From: Phycisphaerales bacterium
GTDB lineage: Bacteria > Bacteroidota > Bacteroidia > Chitinophagales > Chitinophagaceae
Reading direction: 5' to 3'
DNA length: 45,791 nt
NCBI GenBank assembly: GCA_030054025.1
Contig: JASGCQ010000009.1
Coordinates: forward strand, 1 to 45,791
The translations under genes and the position numbers were made by a program. This document shows, one piece after another, positions 26,235 to 35,132 of the stretch. The notes under the pieces are model-generated. The model worked only from the letters and a program-made list of their open reading frames with translations. It was not told the DNA's origin and did not search any database. How positions within the stretch are numbered: position 1 is the first letter of the stretch; the number at the start of each line of letters is the position of its first letter.

Positions 26235-27122
26235 ATGAAGAAAATACTTAGTGTGCTATCGCTTATTGGTTGCCTTTTTGCCGCACAAGCACAATCGCTG
26301 CCTATCAAACCGAATACACCATTCAAGATATACGATACTCATACCAGTGAACAAATTACCATTACCGAATTATCTGATCGTTTGGGCAAAACAGATGTGT
26401 TTTTTTGGGGTGAAGAACACAATGATACTATTGGTCATATCCTTGAGCTTAAAATGCTCAAACTCTTATCCGAAAGATACCAAGGCAAGTTGATGCTTTC
26501 CTTAGAGATGTTCGAAACGGATTGTCAAGTATTGCTTGATGAATATTTGGGTGGTTTTATCAGTAAAGAAAAATTTTCGAAAGAGGTAAGATTATGGGAT
26601 AATTATGAAGACTATAGTCCGATGGTCGAGTATGCCAAGGCACAGCATATTCCTATAGTTGCAGCAAATAGCCCTCGCCGATACAACAGCCTCATGAGCC
26701 AAAGAGGTCCCAAGAGTTTGGATAGCCTTGGCGACAACTCTAAAGAGTTTATTGCAAAATTACCCATATACGTTCCTAAAAAAGGGAAGTACTATGATAA
26801 GTTTGTAAGTGCTATGGGTGGAGCAGATAATATTCATAGCCCCAACATGTTTGCTTCGCAATGCCTCTGGGATGCTACAATGGCAAACAGTATAGAAAGA
26901 GCACACAGCAACAGCAGAAAAGGAGGAATCGTGATGCACGTTTGTGGGCGATTCCATAGTGATGAAGGCTTAGGAACAGTTGCTCAATTGCGACGCAAAA
27001 ATAAAGACCTTAAGATTACTACGATTAGTTGTGTGCCTGCCGATGATTTTGGAAAACCTAACCGTAAAGATTATGAACCTCTTGCAGATTTTGTTATACT
27101 AACGAAAAAAAGTGGTGAATAA
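26235..27122 (+). CDS. ChaN-family (haem-binding uptake, Tiki superfamily) exported protein
   Basis: The 295-residue product has a signal peptide (MKKILSVLSLIGCLFAAQAQ). The ChaN/DUF399 pattern follows: VFFWGEEHNDTIGH, LSLEMFETDCQ and a later IVMHVCGRFHSDEGLG. Relatives bind haem or belong to the Tiki/TraB hydrolase-like superfamily. No haem transport genes lie nearby. It follows the sugar transferase by 53 bp and probably has its own promoter. Confidence 0.87.
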   Translation: MKKILSVLSLIGCLFAAQAQSLPIKPNTPFKIYDTHTSEQITITELSDRLGKTDVFFWGEEHNDTIGHILELKMLKLLSERYQGKLMLSLEMFETDCQVLLDEYLGGFISKEKFSKEVRLWDNYEDYSPMVEYAKAQHIPIVAANSPRRYNSLMSQRGPKSLDSLGDNSKEFIAKLPIYVPKKGKYYDKFVSAMGGADNIHSPNMFASQCLWDATMANSIERAHSNSRKGGIVMHVCGRFHSDEGLGTVAQLRRKNKDLKITTISCVPADDFGKPNRKDYEPLADFVILTKKSGE

Positions 27123-27260
27123 TAAGATTCAAATTTGAATAGATTACGATTCCTCTTTCTAATCTTTTTCAATTTTACACTTAATATCATCTCATTAGAT
27201 TGGATAATCGGAACAATAGACCTCTAACCTAAATTAGGAGGAGTATTTTCACCTTCCTGT

Positions 27261-27700
27261 ATGAACACTACAGCAATAAAAGACCTTCCTACCGTAGTGT
27301 TCAAACGCTTGATTTTGCCACATTTTTGGAAATGTCAGCAGTATTGGTTCAACGAAAAGCAGATAAACGAAAACACGCAATGCAGTGCTGGCGCATCGTT
27401 ACACAGAGCGAAACTTTATTGCTTTAATCCCAATCATTTCACCTGCCAGACACAAACACTTTGCATAAAGCTGAAAATAATTTTGAAATAATCGTGGTGG
27501 ATGTGCGTGAACACCCTATAGAACGCCTCAAAAAAACAGCGAAAATATTATCCGGGCAACAAGAAACGGCACGCACACAAAAGAGGCAAATAGTTATCCA
27601 TAAAGCCACCAGCATAACACTGCATAAAAATAAGAACCGGCAGCCGATTGACAAGCAACAGAAAAGGCATACAGCTATTAATGGGTTGAGATGCTCAAGA
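27261..27700 (+). pseudogene. Decayed IS5-type (DDE_Tnp_4) transposase
   Basis: Pieces of one transposase can be read by changing frame. KDLPTVVFKRLI from 27261 leads, after a frameshift, to ATFLEMSAVLVQRKADKRKH. The HTH part is missing, and FHLPDTNTLHKAENNFEIIVVDV-REHPIER (27437 onward) carries the first Asp of the DDE domain. A second frame reads QRKYYPGNKKRHAHK, and a third RQIVIHKATSITLH. This is the order in IS5-group transposases (first D, PIERP, YxGKKKRHxxK). At least three frame changes and an internal loss of about 55 residues show that it is dead. It sits just after the ChaN gene and before the convergent LolD gene. No terminal repeats were found. Confidence 0.75.
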
Positions 27701-27745
27701 CAAAGAGCAATCAGTAATAATAAAATCAGTAAGAAAGCGTTACTA

Positions 27746-28429
27746 CTATTTGCTGATATCGCTTTCTACGATACCGTCTCTAATTCGTACTATTCGGCGG
27801 GTACAGTTTGCTATATCGTCTTCATGCGTTACAAGCATTACCGTGTTTCCATTGGCGTGGATTTGACTAAACAAATCCATGATTTCTAAAGAAGTTTTAG
27901 TATCTAAATTACCAGTAGGTTCATCGGCTAGGATAAGCGATGGATTGTTAATCAGTGCCCGAGCTATGGCTACACGTTGGCTCTGACCTCCCGATAATTC
28001 ATTGGGGTTATGCTTTCCTCTATCTTGAAGTCCTACCTTTTCCAACATAGTCCAAGCACGTTCTTCACGTTCTTTTTTAGCAATGCCTGCGTATATGAGC
28101 GGTATCGCTACGTTTTCCCAGGCACTCAATCGAGGCATGAGGTTGAATTGTTGGAATACAAAACCAATTTCAGTATTTCGTGCTGCTGCCAGTTCATCAT
28201 CATCCATTTGGCTAACGTCTTTCCCGTTCAGGATGTACTGCCCTTTGGTGGCGGTATCGAGGCAGCCGATGATATTCATCAAAGTAGATTTTCCGGAGCC
28301 TGAAGGGCCCATTAAGGCTAAATACTCATGGCTAAATACTTTGAGGTCAATCCCCTTCAATACCGGAAGCTCTTGCTTGCCGAGAAAGTAACTCTTGTAA
28401 ATATTACTAAGGGAGATAACTTCTTTCAT
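27746..28429 (-). CDS. ABC transporter ATPase, LolD/MacB type
   Basis: The 227-residue ATPase has a Walker [10 protein letters not shown] (41-49), Q-loop QQFNLMP, signature LSGGQ (145-149), Walker B LILADE (165-170) and switch His202. Its short size and the [27 protein letters not shown] stretch match LolD/MacB-type ATPases that drive lipoprotein release or efflux with a separate FtsX-like permease. No permease gene is next to it. It lies 56 bp after the TlpA-like lipoprotein gene on the same strand and may be cotranscribed. Confidence 0.9.
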   Translation of the reverse strand: MKEVISLSNIYKSYFLGKQELPVLKGIDLKVFSHEYLALMGPSGSGKSTLMNIIGCLDTATKGQYILNGKDVSQMDDDELAAARNTEIGFVFQQFNLMPRLSAWENVAIPLIYAGIAKKEREERAWTMLEKVGLQDRGKHNPNELSGGQSQRVAIARALINNPSLILADEPTGNLDTKTSLEIMDLFSQIHANGNTVMLVTHEDDIANCTRRIVRIRDGIVESDISK

Positions 28430-28485
28430 CTAAATTAATGATAAGGCTTTGAGAGATAAATGAGGTGCAAGGTTACAAATAGCTG

Positions 28486-29613
28486 CTATCTCAAAACTTC
28501 TTGCAACTTGTTTTCAAGGTCTGGACCACGAAGGTCGTACGCAATAACCTTTCCATTGGGGTCAACCAAAAAATTTGCAGGAATAGAAGAGATGTTATAA
28601 TCTCTAGCAGCTATAGATTCCCATCCTTTGAGATCTGAAATATGCGTCCAATCAAGATGATCTTGTGCAATGGCAGCTTGCCATTTTGATTTGTTATTAT
28701 CAAGAGAAACGCCTAGAATAGTAAAATTTTTATCCTTAAACATTCTGTAGGCAGCCACAACATTAGGATTCTCTTTTCTGCAAGGAGTACACCACGAAGC
28801 CCAAAAATCTACCAACACATATTTCCCTTTGAAAGAAGAGAGCTTCACCGTAGCTCCTTCTGGAGTACTTAAACTAATTTCGGGTGCTATATCACCCTCA
28901 AGCGAATTCTTGTTATCTTCTGTTGGTGCAGTTCCTTTTTTATAGTGTTCCAACCAATCTTTACCTAATTGTGCTTTGGGAAAACGACTTGGAATAGTAG
29001 TTGAAAAAGCATCTAAGAAGGGTTTTTCAACCGTAGGATTTAATATTTGAACAGCAAAAAGTGCATTGGGTAAGTATTTTGAAGTGTCGGCATAATGTTC
29101 AATATATTGGGTCAATTGAAGATTGAGGTCGCTCATATCTTTGTTTGCCAACTCTATCATTGAATCATTGCCTCGAATACGCATACTGTCCATCACAATC
29201 GTTAAGGTTTGAATGTCATTGATATATTTACGAACATCAGCAAAGAAGTTGCGCAAGCTTTCAGATGCAGGAGAACCTTTGACGGTATAAGCTTCCAAAT
29301 TATTCCAATCAGAGATAATTCTGACACTCTCTCCCGAAAGCGATAAGATGATAAATTTATTGTCCGAAAAATGTAGCCTATACAAACTTGACTCGTTGTT
29401 TCCTGAACTAGATAGTTCGAAATGCCCCTTACTATCGGTTCTAATAGAATCTAAAATTTTGGTTTCATTAATGCCCATTTCTTCGAGCAAAACTTTCTGC
29501 TCAGGCATATTGGCCATTTCTACAGAAATGACAAATTTATGCTTACTGTTTGTGCAGGATGTAAAAACAGTAAGCAACACAGTAAAAGGAAGTAGTAGAA
29601 ATTTAATATTCAT
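28486..29613 (-). CDS. TlpA-like thiol-disulfide lipoprotein with N-terminal DUF4369-like domain
   Basis: The 375-residue product has a lipobox (VFTSC, Cys20). An N-terminal beta-sandwich like DUF4369 follows, then a helical spacer, then a C-terminal thioredoxin-like domain with WASWCTPC (Cys275, Cys278) and a late IPANFLVDP cis-proline loop. It would reduce or isomerise disulfides in the periplasm or on the outer leaflet. Translation should begin at ATG 29613: the lipoprotein signal starts there, and the promoter box 18 nt upstream rules out the in-frame TTG at 29634. Confidence 0.9.
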   Translation of the reverse strand: MNIKFLLLPFTVLLTVFTSCTNSKHKFVISVEMANMPEQKVLLEEMGINETKILDSIRTDSKGHFELSSSGNNESSLYRLHFSDNKFIILSLSGESVRIISDWNNLEAYTVKGSPASESLRNFFADVRKYINDIQTLTIVMDSMRIRGNDSMIELANKDMSDLNLQLTQYIEHYADTSKYLPNALFAVQILNPTVEKPFLDAFSTTIPSRFPKAQLGKDWLEHYKKGTAPTEDNKNSLEGDIAPEISLSTPEGATVKLSSFKGKYVLVDFWASWCTPCRKENPNVVAAYRMFKDKNFTILGVSLDNNKSKWQAAIAQDHLDWTHISDLKGWESIAARDYNISSIPANFLVDPNGKVIAYDLRGPDLENKLQEVLR

Positions 29614-29631
29614 CAAGATATATTTGTACTG

Positions 29632-29639
29632 CAAACTTA
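29632..29639 (-). promoter_or_regulatory. Bacteroidota -7 box (TAAGTTTG) for the TlpA-like gene
   Basis: Exact TAnnTTTG on the minus strand, 18 nt before the ATG at 29613. The same TAAGTTTGCAGT string precedes the aminotransferase gene (box at 16793-16800). Confidence 0.6.
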
Positions 29640-29785
29640 AAATAATAAAACCCTCTTTGTTTGCCTCAACAGTATTGCTTGCACAGTTTTAACAGTTTGT
29701 ATCCATTTTCGTATTTTACTTGCAGTGCTTTCTGTGGCAGGTCTTTGGGACAGTTTGGCGTAAAAGTTCACTATTTTCTATTTTT

Positions 29786-29817
29786 TTTGATTTTTAAACT
29801 TTAATTCCCTACCTTTG
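29786..29817 (+). promoter_or_regulatory. Promoter of rpmI-rplT (TTTG, 20 bp, TACCTTTG)
   Basis: A -33 TTTG (29786-29789) and an exact -7 TACCTTTG (29810-29817) are spaced by 20 bp, the best promoter in the window. Transcription would start near 29823, leaving a leader of only about 14 nt before rpmI. Confidence 0.75.
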
Positions 29818-29836
29818 CGTTCCCAAATTTGAGAAT

Positions 29837-30034
29837 ATGCCAAAGGTGAAGACACACTCTCGTGCAAAGAAAACTTTTAAAGTTACTGGTACGGGCAAGA
29901 TACGCAGATATAAAGCTTTTAAAAGCCACTTGCTAACCAAAAAATCAAAAAAGCGCAAACGCCATTTGCGTCAAGCAGCGTTCGTACATCCTACGAACCT
30001 CAATTTAGTGAAGCGTATGCTGTGTATGCGCTAA
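29837..30034 (+). CDS. rpmI: 50S ribosomal protein L35
   Basis: The 65-residue basic protein has the L35 pattern ([22 protein letters not shown], then [15 protein letters not shown]). It binds 23S rRNA in the large subunit. It is read from its own promoter and followed after 29 bp by rplT. The usual upstream partners thrS and infC are absent here. Confidence 0.98.
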   Translation: MPKVKTHSRAKKTFKVTGTGKIRRYKAFKSHLLTKKSKKRKRHLRQAAFVHPTNLNLVKRMLCMR

Positions 30035-30063
30035 TTAGTTAATAATTCATAATATCATCAAGT

Positions 30064-30408
30064 ATGCCACGTTCGGTAAATGCAGTTGCTTCTCGCGCAA
30101 AAAGAAAAAAAATATTAGCTCAGGCTAAAGGTTTTTACGGTAAACGTAAAAATGTATATACAGTTGCTAAAAACGTTTTAGAAAAAGGTTTAGGCTATAA
30201 ATATGTAGGTCGTAAACTAAAGAAGCGCGAGTATCGCAGCCTTTGGATTACTCGTATTAATGCAGCGGTTCGCGAAGAAGGTATGAGCTATTCTGTTTTT
30301 ATACACAAATTGTCTGAAAAAGGAATAGACCTTAATCGTAAAGTTTTAGCCGATTTGGCTATGAATGAACCAGAGGCATTCAAAAATTTAATTGCCCAAG
30401 TAAAGTAA
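30064..30408 (+). CDS. rplT: 50S ribosomal protein L20
   Basis: The 114-residue protein matches L20 throughout: [33 protein letters not shown] and [15 protein letters not shown]. It is an early assembly protein of the 50S subunit. It closes the two-gene unit, and a good hairpin terminator follows within 20 bp. Confidence 0.98.
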   Translation: MPRSVNAVASRAKRKKILAQAKGFYGKRKNVYTVAKNVLEKGLGYKYVGRKLKKREYRSLWITRINAAVREEGMSYSVFIHKLSEKGIDLNRKVLADLAMNEPEAFKNLIAQVK

Positions 30409-30426
30409 TTTATATTTGATCTTATT

Positions 30427-30468
30427 ATATGCCGATACTTTTCAAAAGAGTATCGGCATATTTATTTT
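30427..30468 (+). terminator. Hairpin terminator after rplT
   Basis: ATATGCCGATACT (30427-30439) pairs with AGTATCGGCATAT (30449-30461) around a 9-nt loop, followed by a T-rich tail. Confidence 0.85.
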
Positions 30469-30540
30469 AACAAAATTTCGGTATAGCAGCGTGCGATTCG
30501 CTTAGGTACATTTTGTATTTTTACGTCTTCAATATAGTCA

Positions 30541-31626
30541 ATGAGTATTCAGAATAATTATGTAGCAATAATGGCTGGTGGTATCGGTAGTCGCTTTTGG
30601 CCGATTAGTCGAGCAAATCACCCCAAACAATTTTTGGATATTTTAGGTACTGGTCGCTCATTGCTCCAATGGACATTTTATCGATTTAAAAATATCTGTC
30701 CAGCAGAAAATATTTATTTCATTACTAATCATAGCTACGTTTCACTCATAAAGGAGCAATTGCCCGAACTGTCTGATGCACAGATAATTAGTGAGCCATC
30801 GCGTAAAAATACGGCTGCTTGTTCTGTCTATTTTGCACATAAAATATACGCTCAAAATCCGAATGCAAATATTATTATGTCTCCGGCAGATCACCTTATA
30901 CTCGACGAAAGGGCATTCGAAAATAGTATGTTTGAGGGTATTGATTTTGTGAAAAATAACCTTTCATTATTGACACTGGGTATCAAACCTACTAGACCCG
31001 ATACTGGATATGGTTATATACAGTTCGACCAAAAAAAATCTATTGAACAAGTTTTTAAAGTAAAAACATTTACTGAAAAACCTTCTTTGGACATTGCTAG
31101 AGCTTTTCTCAAAAGTGGAGACTTCTTGTGGAATGCAGGAATCTTTTTGTGGAATGTAAATACCATCATTAAGGCTTTTGCTCAATATCTTCCTGAGATG
31201 AATGATATTTTCGAGCAATTGGCTAACTATTATAATACTTCGAAAGAGTATCATGAGATAGAAAAGATATACCCTCTTTGTGCTAACATTTCTATAGATT
31301 ATGCTGTCATGGAGAAGGCTGATAATGTTTTTGTTGCCCCTGCACAATTTGGCTGGAGCGACTTAGGGACTTGGGAGAGTGCCTATGGAAATTCCGAAAA
31401 AGATTATTTGGGTAATGCTGTACATGGCAAAAATGTTTTTGTCATTGATGCCTCAGAATGTATGGTGAAGGCACCAGACAAAAAATTGGTTTTGCTTCAA
31501 GGCTTGGAAAAATACATTGTTATTGATACGCCCGATGTTTTGATGATATGTGAGCGTAGTAAAGAACAGCATATTAAAGAATATGTTGCCGAAATCAAGC
31601 GCAACAAAGGAGATAAATTTCTGTAA
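30541..31626 (+). CDS. manC: Mannose-1-phosphate guanylyltransferase
   Basis: The 361-residue protein has the nucleotidyltransferase start MAGGIGSRFWPISR (Met11 onward), the SPADHLI motif and TFTEKPS. A typical FLWNAGIFLWN stretch and the C-terminal VDTPDVLMICER complete the match to GDP-mannose pyrophosphorylase without the fused isomerase domain. It makes GDP-mannose from mannose-1-phosphate and GTP for polysaccharide or glycoprotein synthesis. The stop lies 6 bp from the convergent PorP/SprF gene. Confidence 0.92.
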   Translation: MSIQNNYVAIMAGGIGSRFWPISRANHPKQFLDILGTGRSLLQWTFYRFKNICPAENIYFITNHSYVSLIKEQLPELSDAQIISEPSRKNTAACSVYFAHKIYAQNPNANIIMSPADHLILDERAFENSMFEGIDFVKNNLSLLTLGIKPTRPDTGYGYIQFDQKKSIEQVFKVKTFTEKPSLDIARAFLKSGDFLWNAGIFLWNVNTIIKAFAQYLPEMNDIFEQLANYYNTSKEYHEIEKIYPLCANISIDYAVMEKADNVFVAPAQFGWSDLGTWESAYGNSEKDYLGNAVHGKNVFVIDASECMVKAPDKKLVLLQGLEKYIVIDTPDVLMICERSKEQHIKEYVAEIKRNKGDKFL

Positions 31627-31632
31627 GCGTTC

Positions 31633-32670
31633 TTAGAATCTAGGGCAGTGATACATTCTACGTCCTCGAGATGTTTCATTATATATGCCCTCGTATCGGA
31701 CAGACATTTCTAATGCACCTGTACCTCCTCCTGCATTAATGGGCAATGAAGAGATGGTATAATCGTAACTCGCCATTATTCGCCAGCTATTTATTTGCAT
31801 GCCCGCTACCCCCGCTACCGCATCGCCCCAACGATTGTAGAGACCAAAAATAAGCTGATTGGCTTGAACTTGCTGCGTTGCTTTGGTTACATTAAAGTGT
31901 AACAAGGCGCCAAATAATATTTCACGAGCACCACTTTGTATGGTATAATAGGCAGATGGATTGATGATCAAATTCTCGCTTGTCTTTAGTAAGATGTCTA
32001 AGTTTGCTTGATGACGAAAATCTAATGTGTTTGTCCCACCTTTAAAAAAGGATTCTGTAGGACGGTTTAAATTGTTAGTACTAGCTCCAAGTTTGATATA
32101 CACCGCATCATTTGGAAAGTAGGCATAGTTCATACCTGCGCCAAATGAATTGTAGCTTGATTTTTCGAGACCTTTGTTTTCATTATTAGGGTTGTTTTTA
32201 TTGAAAGTATATCCATCCCACTGAATAGGGTAGGTGAACTTGCTGAAATTGACACTACGCATACCGTTGCTGGCAGAGGCTCCAAATGAAATCATGTTGA
32301 ATTCTCCTATTTCTATATGATAGGCCAAAAACATTTCGGAACGAAATAAATTTAATTTGCCATCACCTACATTATCATTAAAAAATGCAAAACCAACACC
32401 GAGCCAATTGGTTTGGTTCTTATTTCGAAATGCTTGAAAATCCCCAAATATGGATGTGGTTGTGAAAGGTGCAGGTAAAGCCGCCCATTGAGTGCGAAAC
32501 TGTGCTCCAATTCTATAATCTGCATCTAGGGTCAATGCTGCATTGGCAGGATTAAGCAAGAGGGGGGCATTGTAATATTGCGAAAAGTGCATGGCTTGTG
32601 CTTTGCTTTTTTTGGGTAAAAAAGCAATCAAACTAAAGGCTGTATAGAAAGCAACAAGTATTTTGTTCAT
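31633..32670 (-). CDS. PorP/SprF-family type IX secretion membrane protein
   Basis: The 345-residue protein has a signal peptide (cleavage near SKAQA). The PorP/SprF signature follows (HFSQYYNAPLLLNPANAAL, then RTQWAALPAPFTT), and it continues as a beta-rich barrel with YTISSLPINAGGGTGALEMSV near the end. Family members sit in the outer membrane and help T9SS substrates reach the surface. It is probably one of several paralogues, because most genomes of this group carry more than one. No other T9SS core gene is next to it. Confidence 0.92.
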   Translation of the reverse strand: MNKILVAFYTAFSLIAFLPKKSKAQAMHFSQYYNAPLLLNPANAALTLDADYRIGAQFRTQWAALPAPFTTTSIFGDFQAFRNKNQTNWLGVGFAFFNDNVGDGKLNLFRSEMFLAYHIEIGEFNMISFGASASNGMRSVNFSKFTYPIQWDGYTFNKNNPNNENKGLEKSSYNSFGAGMNYAYFPNDAVYIKLGASTNNLNRPTESFFKGGTNTLDFRHQANLDILLKTSENLIINPSAYYTIQSGAREILFGALLHFNVTKATQQVQANQLIFGLYNRWGDAVAGVAGMQINSWRIMASYDYTISSLPINAGGGTGALEMSVRYEGIYNETSRGRRMYHCPRF

Positions 32671-32796
32671 GGGGTAATTTTCAGCAGGATAAAATGCAAA
32701 ATAAAATTACATTGTTTTCCTTATTTAAAAAAATTTGTAGGCTATAGCTTTACCTTGTGTCTATTTTAGTCCATTTTTTACAAAGGTTAAGTTCAA

Positions 32797-34554
32797 TTAT
32801 ATAATTTCTTGTTTCTCTACTGCGGTATAGAGTTGGTGATAGGCACCCTCTTGTTGCATGAGCTCCTGATGAGTACCTTGCTCTTGTATTTCCCCTTTAT
32901 CCAAAACAATGATTTGGTCTGCTTTTCTTATAGTGGATAGCCTGTGTGCAATGACAATAGCTGTTCGTCCCTTGATTAAAGTTTCAATTGCTTTTTGAAC
33001 CAATAATTCGCTTTCGCTGTCAATAGAAGAGGTAGCTTCATCAAGAATTAAAATAGTGGGGTTATACAGCAATGCTCTTGCAAACGAAATGAGTTGGCGT
33101 TGACCTTGAGAGAGGGTGTTGCCACGTTCCATCACATTGAAGTAATAGTTGTCTGGCAGCCGCATAATGAAATCATGGATGCCTAAAATGATACAAGCTT
33201 CTTTTACTTTATCGAGTGATATATCGGTGTTGCGGAGGGTAATGTTGTCGTATATAGTGCCGGAAAACAAAAAAATATCCTGAAGTACTATACCGATGTG
33301 TTTTCTCAAAGAATACACATCATAGTTATGGATGTCTTGTCCATCAATCAATATATGCCCGCTTTGTATTTCGTAAAGGCGATTGAGAATGCTAATAATA
33401 CTTGTTTTCCCGGCGCCTGTATGCCCAACAAATGCAAGGGTTTTACCTGCGGGAATATCGAAGGAGATACCTCGCAAAACGGGTACATCTGGTTTGTACG
33501 AAAAGACAACATTTTGAAATTGCACCACCCCTTTGAGATTGATGGCTAGTACAATGCCATCGTTTTGGATACTCTCTTTACTATCTAATAAAATGAAAAT
33601 ACGTTCTGCTGCTATCATACCCATTTGCAGTACATTAAATTTATCTGCCATCATACGCAGTGGGCGAAAGAGTAAGTTGAGATACATCACAAAAGCAATA
33701 ATGACACCGGGTGTTACATCATAAACGATCATTCTTTTGGCCCCCCACCATACCAACAAACCCAATGATACAGCAAGTATAATTTCCACTATCGGAAAGA
33801 ATACAGAATAGGCGAGTATTGATTTGATGTTTGCATTACGATGCTCTTTATTGATTTCGTCGAATTTATTGCTTTCTCGACTTTCGGCAGCAAAAGATTG
33901 TACAATACTCATACCGCTAATATGTTCCTGTGCAAACGCATTCAAATTGGCAACTGCAGTGCGCACTCGTTGGAAAGATTTATTGACATTTTCTTTGAAC
34001 CAGTAAGTAGCTAAAATGATTGCGGGCAAGGTGGTCAAGCAAATTAAGGTGAGTACCCAGTCTGTAGCTAACATGGCTATAATAACGGCAACAATGGTGA
34101 GTACATCGGCAATAATAGAAATGATACCTTCTGAAAAAACATCGTTCACCGATTCCATATCGTTGATAGAGCGTGTGGTTAGTGTACCAACGGCTGTTTT
34201 ATCATAAAAGGCAACATTTTGAAATAGTATTTTTCGGAACACTTGTTGGCGTAAGTCGTTCACTACACTTTGCCCCATCCAATTAATACGGTACGAAAAA
34301 ATGAACCGTAAAAAAGTTTCCAATAATAATAAGCCTAACTGAATTGCAGTGATTGTAATTAGTCCTTCTAGTAAATGATTTTTGATATACACATCTACCG
34401 ATTGCTGAATGAGGTAAGGGCGAAGTGGAGCAATCAATGCCAAAACAATACTCAGTAGCATGGCAGTATAAAATGTACGACGGTAAGCGTTCGTATAAGT
34501 AAAAATTCTGCGCAAGGTGACGAGTGAGAAAGTCTTTTTTGCCTTATCGGACAT
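32797..34554 (-). CDS. ABC exporter, MsbA/multidrug type (fused permease and ATPase)
   Basis: The 585-residue half-transporter has six membrane helices in its first 310 residues. The ATPase follows, with Walker A GHTGAGKT (377-384), Q-loop VLQDIFLFSGT, signature LSQGQ (481-485), Walker B ILILDE (501-506) and switch His537. It should work as a homodimer exporting lipid or drug-like molecules. Translation is set at ATG 34554; a TTG 21 nt upstream is less likely because a promoter-like GACCTTTG covers it. Confidence 0.92.
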   Translation of the reverse strand: MSDKAKKTFSLVTLRRIFTYTNAYRRTFYTAMLLSIVLALIAPLRPYLIQQSVDVYIKNHLLEGLITITAIQLGLLLLETFLRFIFSYRINWMGQSVVNDLRQQVFRKILFQNVAFYDKTAVGTLTTRSINDMESVNDVFSEGIISIIADVLTIVAVIIAMLATDWVLTLICLTTLPAIILATYWFKENVNKSFQRVRTAVANLNAFAQEHISGMSIVQSFAAESRESNKFDEINKEHRNANIKSILAYSVFFPIVEIILAVSLGLLVWWGAKRMIVYDVTPGVIIAFVMYLNLLFRPLRMMADKFNVLQMGMIAAERIFILLDSKESIQNDGIVLAINLKGVVQFQNVVFSYKPDVPVLRGISFDIPAGKTLAFVGHTGAGKTSIISILNRLYEIQSGHILIDGQDIHNYDVYSLRKHIGIVLQDIFLFSGTIYDNITLRNTDISLDKVKEACIILGIHDFIMRLPDNYYFNVMERGNTLSQGQRQLISFARALLYNPTILILDEATSSIDSESELLVQKAIETLIKGRTAIVIAHRLSTIRKADQIIVLDKGEIQEQGTHQELMQQEGAYHQLYTAVEKQEII

Positions 34555-34697
34555 AGTACTGTTTTGGGTTGCCAAAGGTCGGAAGAATAAATAACAAAAT
34601 GCCTGATGCTAGGCTAGATTTAAAATTATCCTATTGAGAATAGATGAAAATTAGTTTCCTTTGTTCTGGTTAATGGGGCATCAAAAATTAGTGAACT

Positions 34698-35127
34698 ATG
34701 TATAGCATCCTCTTATGTGTGTTGTTGATAATAGCGGATTGCTCTATTTCGGTAGCCCAAAGTTCTGTTTGAAGCAATCGGCCTCCGAAAAACCTCTTGC
34801 AGACAAGATAATCTATATCCGTATTTACTCAAAAAATAAAAAGACTTTAATTTTTAAGCAGGTCGAAACAAATGCTGAGGGTAGGTTTGAATTAAGATTG
34901 CCAATCGGATTATTTTGTAGAAGAATGGAAGGCAAAACCTTTTAGGCTTCGCAAAAATGCTCAAAATACAACGTGGGATATAACTTGTTTGAAAAAAAGG
35001 CACAGCATCCCAGATTATATTGTTAAAACTAAGTCGAAGCACTACACCTGAGATTCATATCAATTCTCACATTCCCTGTTTTTATGCGCCCTATTGTGGC
35101 ACTTATTCAGGTCCTATGCCGCCATGA
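34698..35127 (+). pseudogene. Frameshifted gene for a small secreted protein
   Basis: A signal peptide (MYSILLCVLLIIADCSISVAQ) starts at 34698 and stops at 34770. The next frame gives PLADKIIYIRIYSKNKK-TLIFKQVETNAEGRFELRLPIG, like a prealbumin or carboxypeptidase-regulatory beta-sandwich. The first frame then resumes with DYFVEEWKAKPFRL and NTTWDITCLKKRHS, and a third frame ends EIHINSHIPCFYAPYCGTYS-GPMPP before the stop at 35125. Read together these make one sensible exported protein of about 140 residues, broken by three frame changes. It could be a real pseudogene or reflect assembly errors. No family name is offered. Confidence 0.65.
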
Positions 35128-35132
35128 TATTT

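Noticed and set aside
29640..29836. Possible L20-type autoregulatory leader before rpmI
   Set aside because: The clear promoter at 29786-29817 leaves only about 14 nt of leader.
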